DNA from: Spirochaetota bacterium
Lineage (GTDB): Bacteria; Spirochaetota; GWE2-31-10; MWDO01
Assembly: GCA_017998755.1 (NCBI GenBank)
Contig: JAGOCL010000189.1
Coordinates: 1 to 5,657, forward strand
Direction: 5' to 3'
DNA: 5,657 nt
Shown here one piece after another: positions 4,949 through 5,657 of this stretch. A program made the position numbers and the translations under genes. The first letter of the stretch is position 1. Every line of letters starts with the position of its first letter. Under the pieces are notes generated by a model, which worked only from the letters and a program-made list of their open reading frames with translations, was not told where the DNA came from and did not search any database.

Positions 4949-5657
4949 TGAAGCGATTGATTCTGATTGTTTTCTCCGCATTTCTTTTTTTACTAACAGG
5001 TTGTTCCGATAAAAAAGAAGATTTTTATATTTTTAACAGTAAAGATTATTTTTCTGTATATAAAGATAAAAAAGATATGTTCTTACTGGTTAAAAGTTTT
5101 TTTATGAGGAATTCTTATAAGACAAATCAAGTTAAACTTAGTAAATTTTCAACTTTCCCCGCGGAGATAGGTAAAATTACGACTAAAAAGAATAAAGGAA
5201 CGATTTTTATAGAGAATTTCTTATATTCGTCTTCTTTTAACCTAAAACAAAACTTTGTCAATAAGAAATATAAATTAATTACATACAACATTGAAGAGCT
5301 AAACGATTCGGAAAAAGTTGCCTCGACCGTTAACTTTTGTCCGGATTCGGCGATTTTAGCAGACCGGATAATTAATATTTTAAAAAGGCGATCAAAAAGA
5401 AAGAACTTATCGGATTGCGCTATAATTACTTCAAATCAATTTAAAATTTGTAATAATGTTGAGAAATATATAAAATCTAAATACGGCGGTATTTTTTTTA
5501 ATAACAACTCTTCAAATCACGTTATTGTAAAGGATTGGATATTAAAAAACAAAGCCGGATATAAAGCTATAGTACTTTTTGGATTTGATCTGAATACGGC
5601 GATTAAAGAACTGGATTTTGAGGCGGTTAAAGATAACGTTTTAATAGAAGTACTGAC
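4948..5657 (+). CDS. putative lipoprotein of unknown function (3' end outside window)
   Basis: The frame is open from ATG 4948 to the window edge, giving 236 full codons. The first 19 residues form a lipoprotein signal peptide: MKR, a hydrophobic stretch (LILIVFSAFLFLL), then the lipobox LTGC with C19 as the lipidated cysteine, followed by SDKKED. The mature part is lysine-rich with alternating predicted strands and helices: strands near 85-90 (TIFIEN), 109-113, 157-161 (CAIITS), 181-184, 207-211 (AIVLF) and 231-235. The region 130-235 vaguely recalls the alpha/beta folds of periplasmic binding proteins, but I do not recognise the family and give no function. AAGG (4937-4940) serves as ribosome site inside the end of the DUF3467 gene, and the TGATG junction suggests coupled translation. 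No stop codon lies in frame within the window. Confidence 0.87.
   Translation, partial: MKRLILIVFSAFLFLLTGCSDKKEDFYIFNSKDYFSVYKDKKDMFLLVKSFFMRNSYKTNQVKLSKFSTFPAEIGKITTKKNKGTIFIENFLYSSSFNLKQNFVNKKYKLITYNIEELNDSEKVASTVNFCPDSAILADRIINILKRRSKRKNLSDCAIITSNQFKICNNVEKYIKSKYGGIFFNNNSSNHVIVKDWILKNKAGYKAIVLFGFDLNTAIKELDFEAVKDNVLIEVL

Noticed and set aside
265..5114. Seven GAATTC hexamers in the window (starting at 265, 523, 2280, 2432, 3090, 3684 and 5109).
   Set aside because: This is more than a rough composition estimate of about two, but two of them belong to the repeated palindrome and the rest are scattered in unrelated contexts; the sample is too small to claim a signal.

Overview
The window is AT-rich DNA (roughly one third G+C by eye) with six protein-coding genes and no RNA gene, insertion sequence or CRISPR array that I can see. 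The gene set suggests an anaerobic, chemotactic bacterium that exports lipoproteins. BioB has the cysteine pattern I associate with the BioB type of obligate anaerobes, there is a six-helix methyl-accepting chemotaxis protein, and the last gene encodes a lipoprotein precursor. A spirochaete or a similar AT-rich gut or environmental anaerobe would fit, but nothing here fixes the taxon.

Layout from left to right: a minus-strand gene (68-430) for a small protein that reads like two ribbon-helix-helix units in tandem. Then a 216-nt divergent intergenic region with a perfect 10-bp palindrome, followed by bioB (647-1588, +), which meets purB (1583-3016, -) tail to tail with a 6-nt overlap. Upstream of purB on the same strand is a chemotaxis receptor gene (3116-4522, -). 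The 99-nt gap between them holds a good purB promoter. A 138-nt divergent region (4523-4660) carries the receptor promoter(s) and a promoter for a plus-strand pair: a DUF3467-family gene (4661-4948) and a lipoprotein gene (from 4948, running off the window) joined by a one-base stop/start overlap.

The genes do not form one pathway. BioB makes biotin from dethiobiotin, PurB acts twice in purine nucleotide synthesis, and the receptor feeds the chemotaxis phosphorelay. The likely functional unit of unknown role is the coupled DUF3467-lipoprotein pair. The items most worth a second look are the altered cluster ligands of BioB, the tandem ribbon-helix-helix-like protein with its repeated palindrome, the overlapping housekeeping and flagellar-type promoter elements of the receptor, and the DUF3467-lipoprotein coupling.
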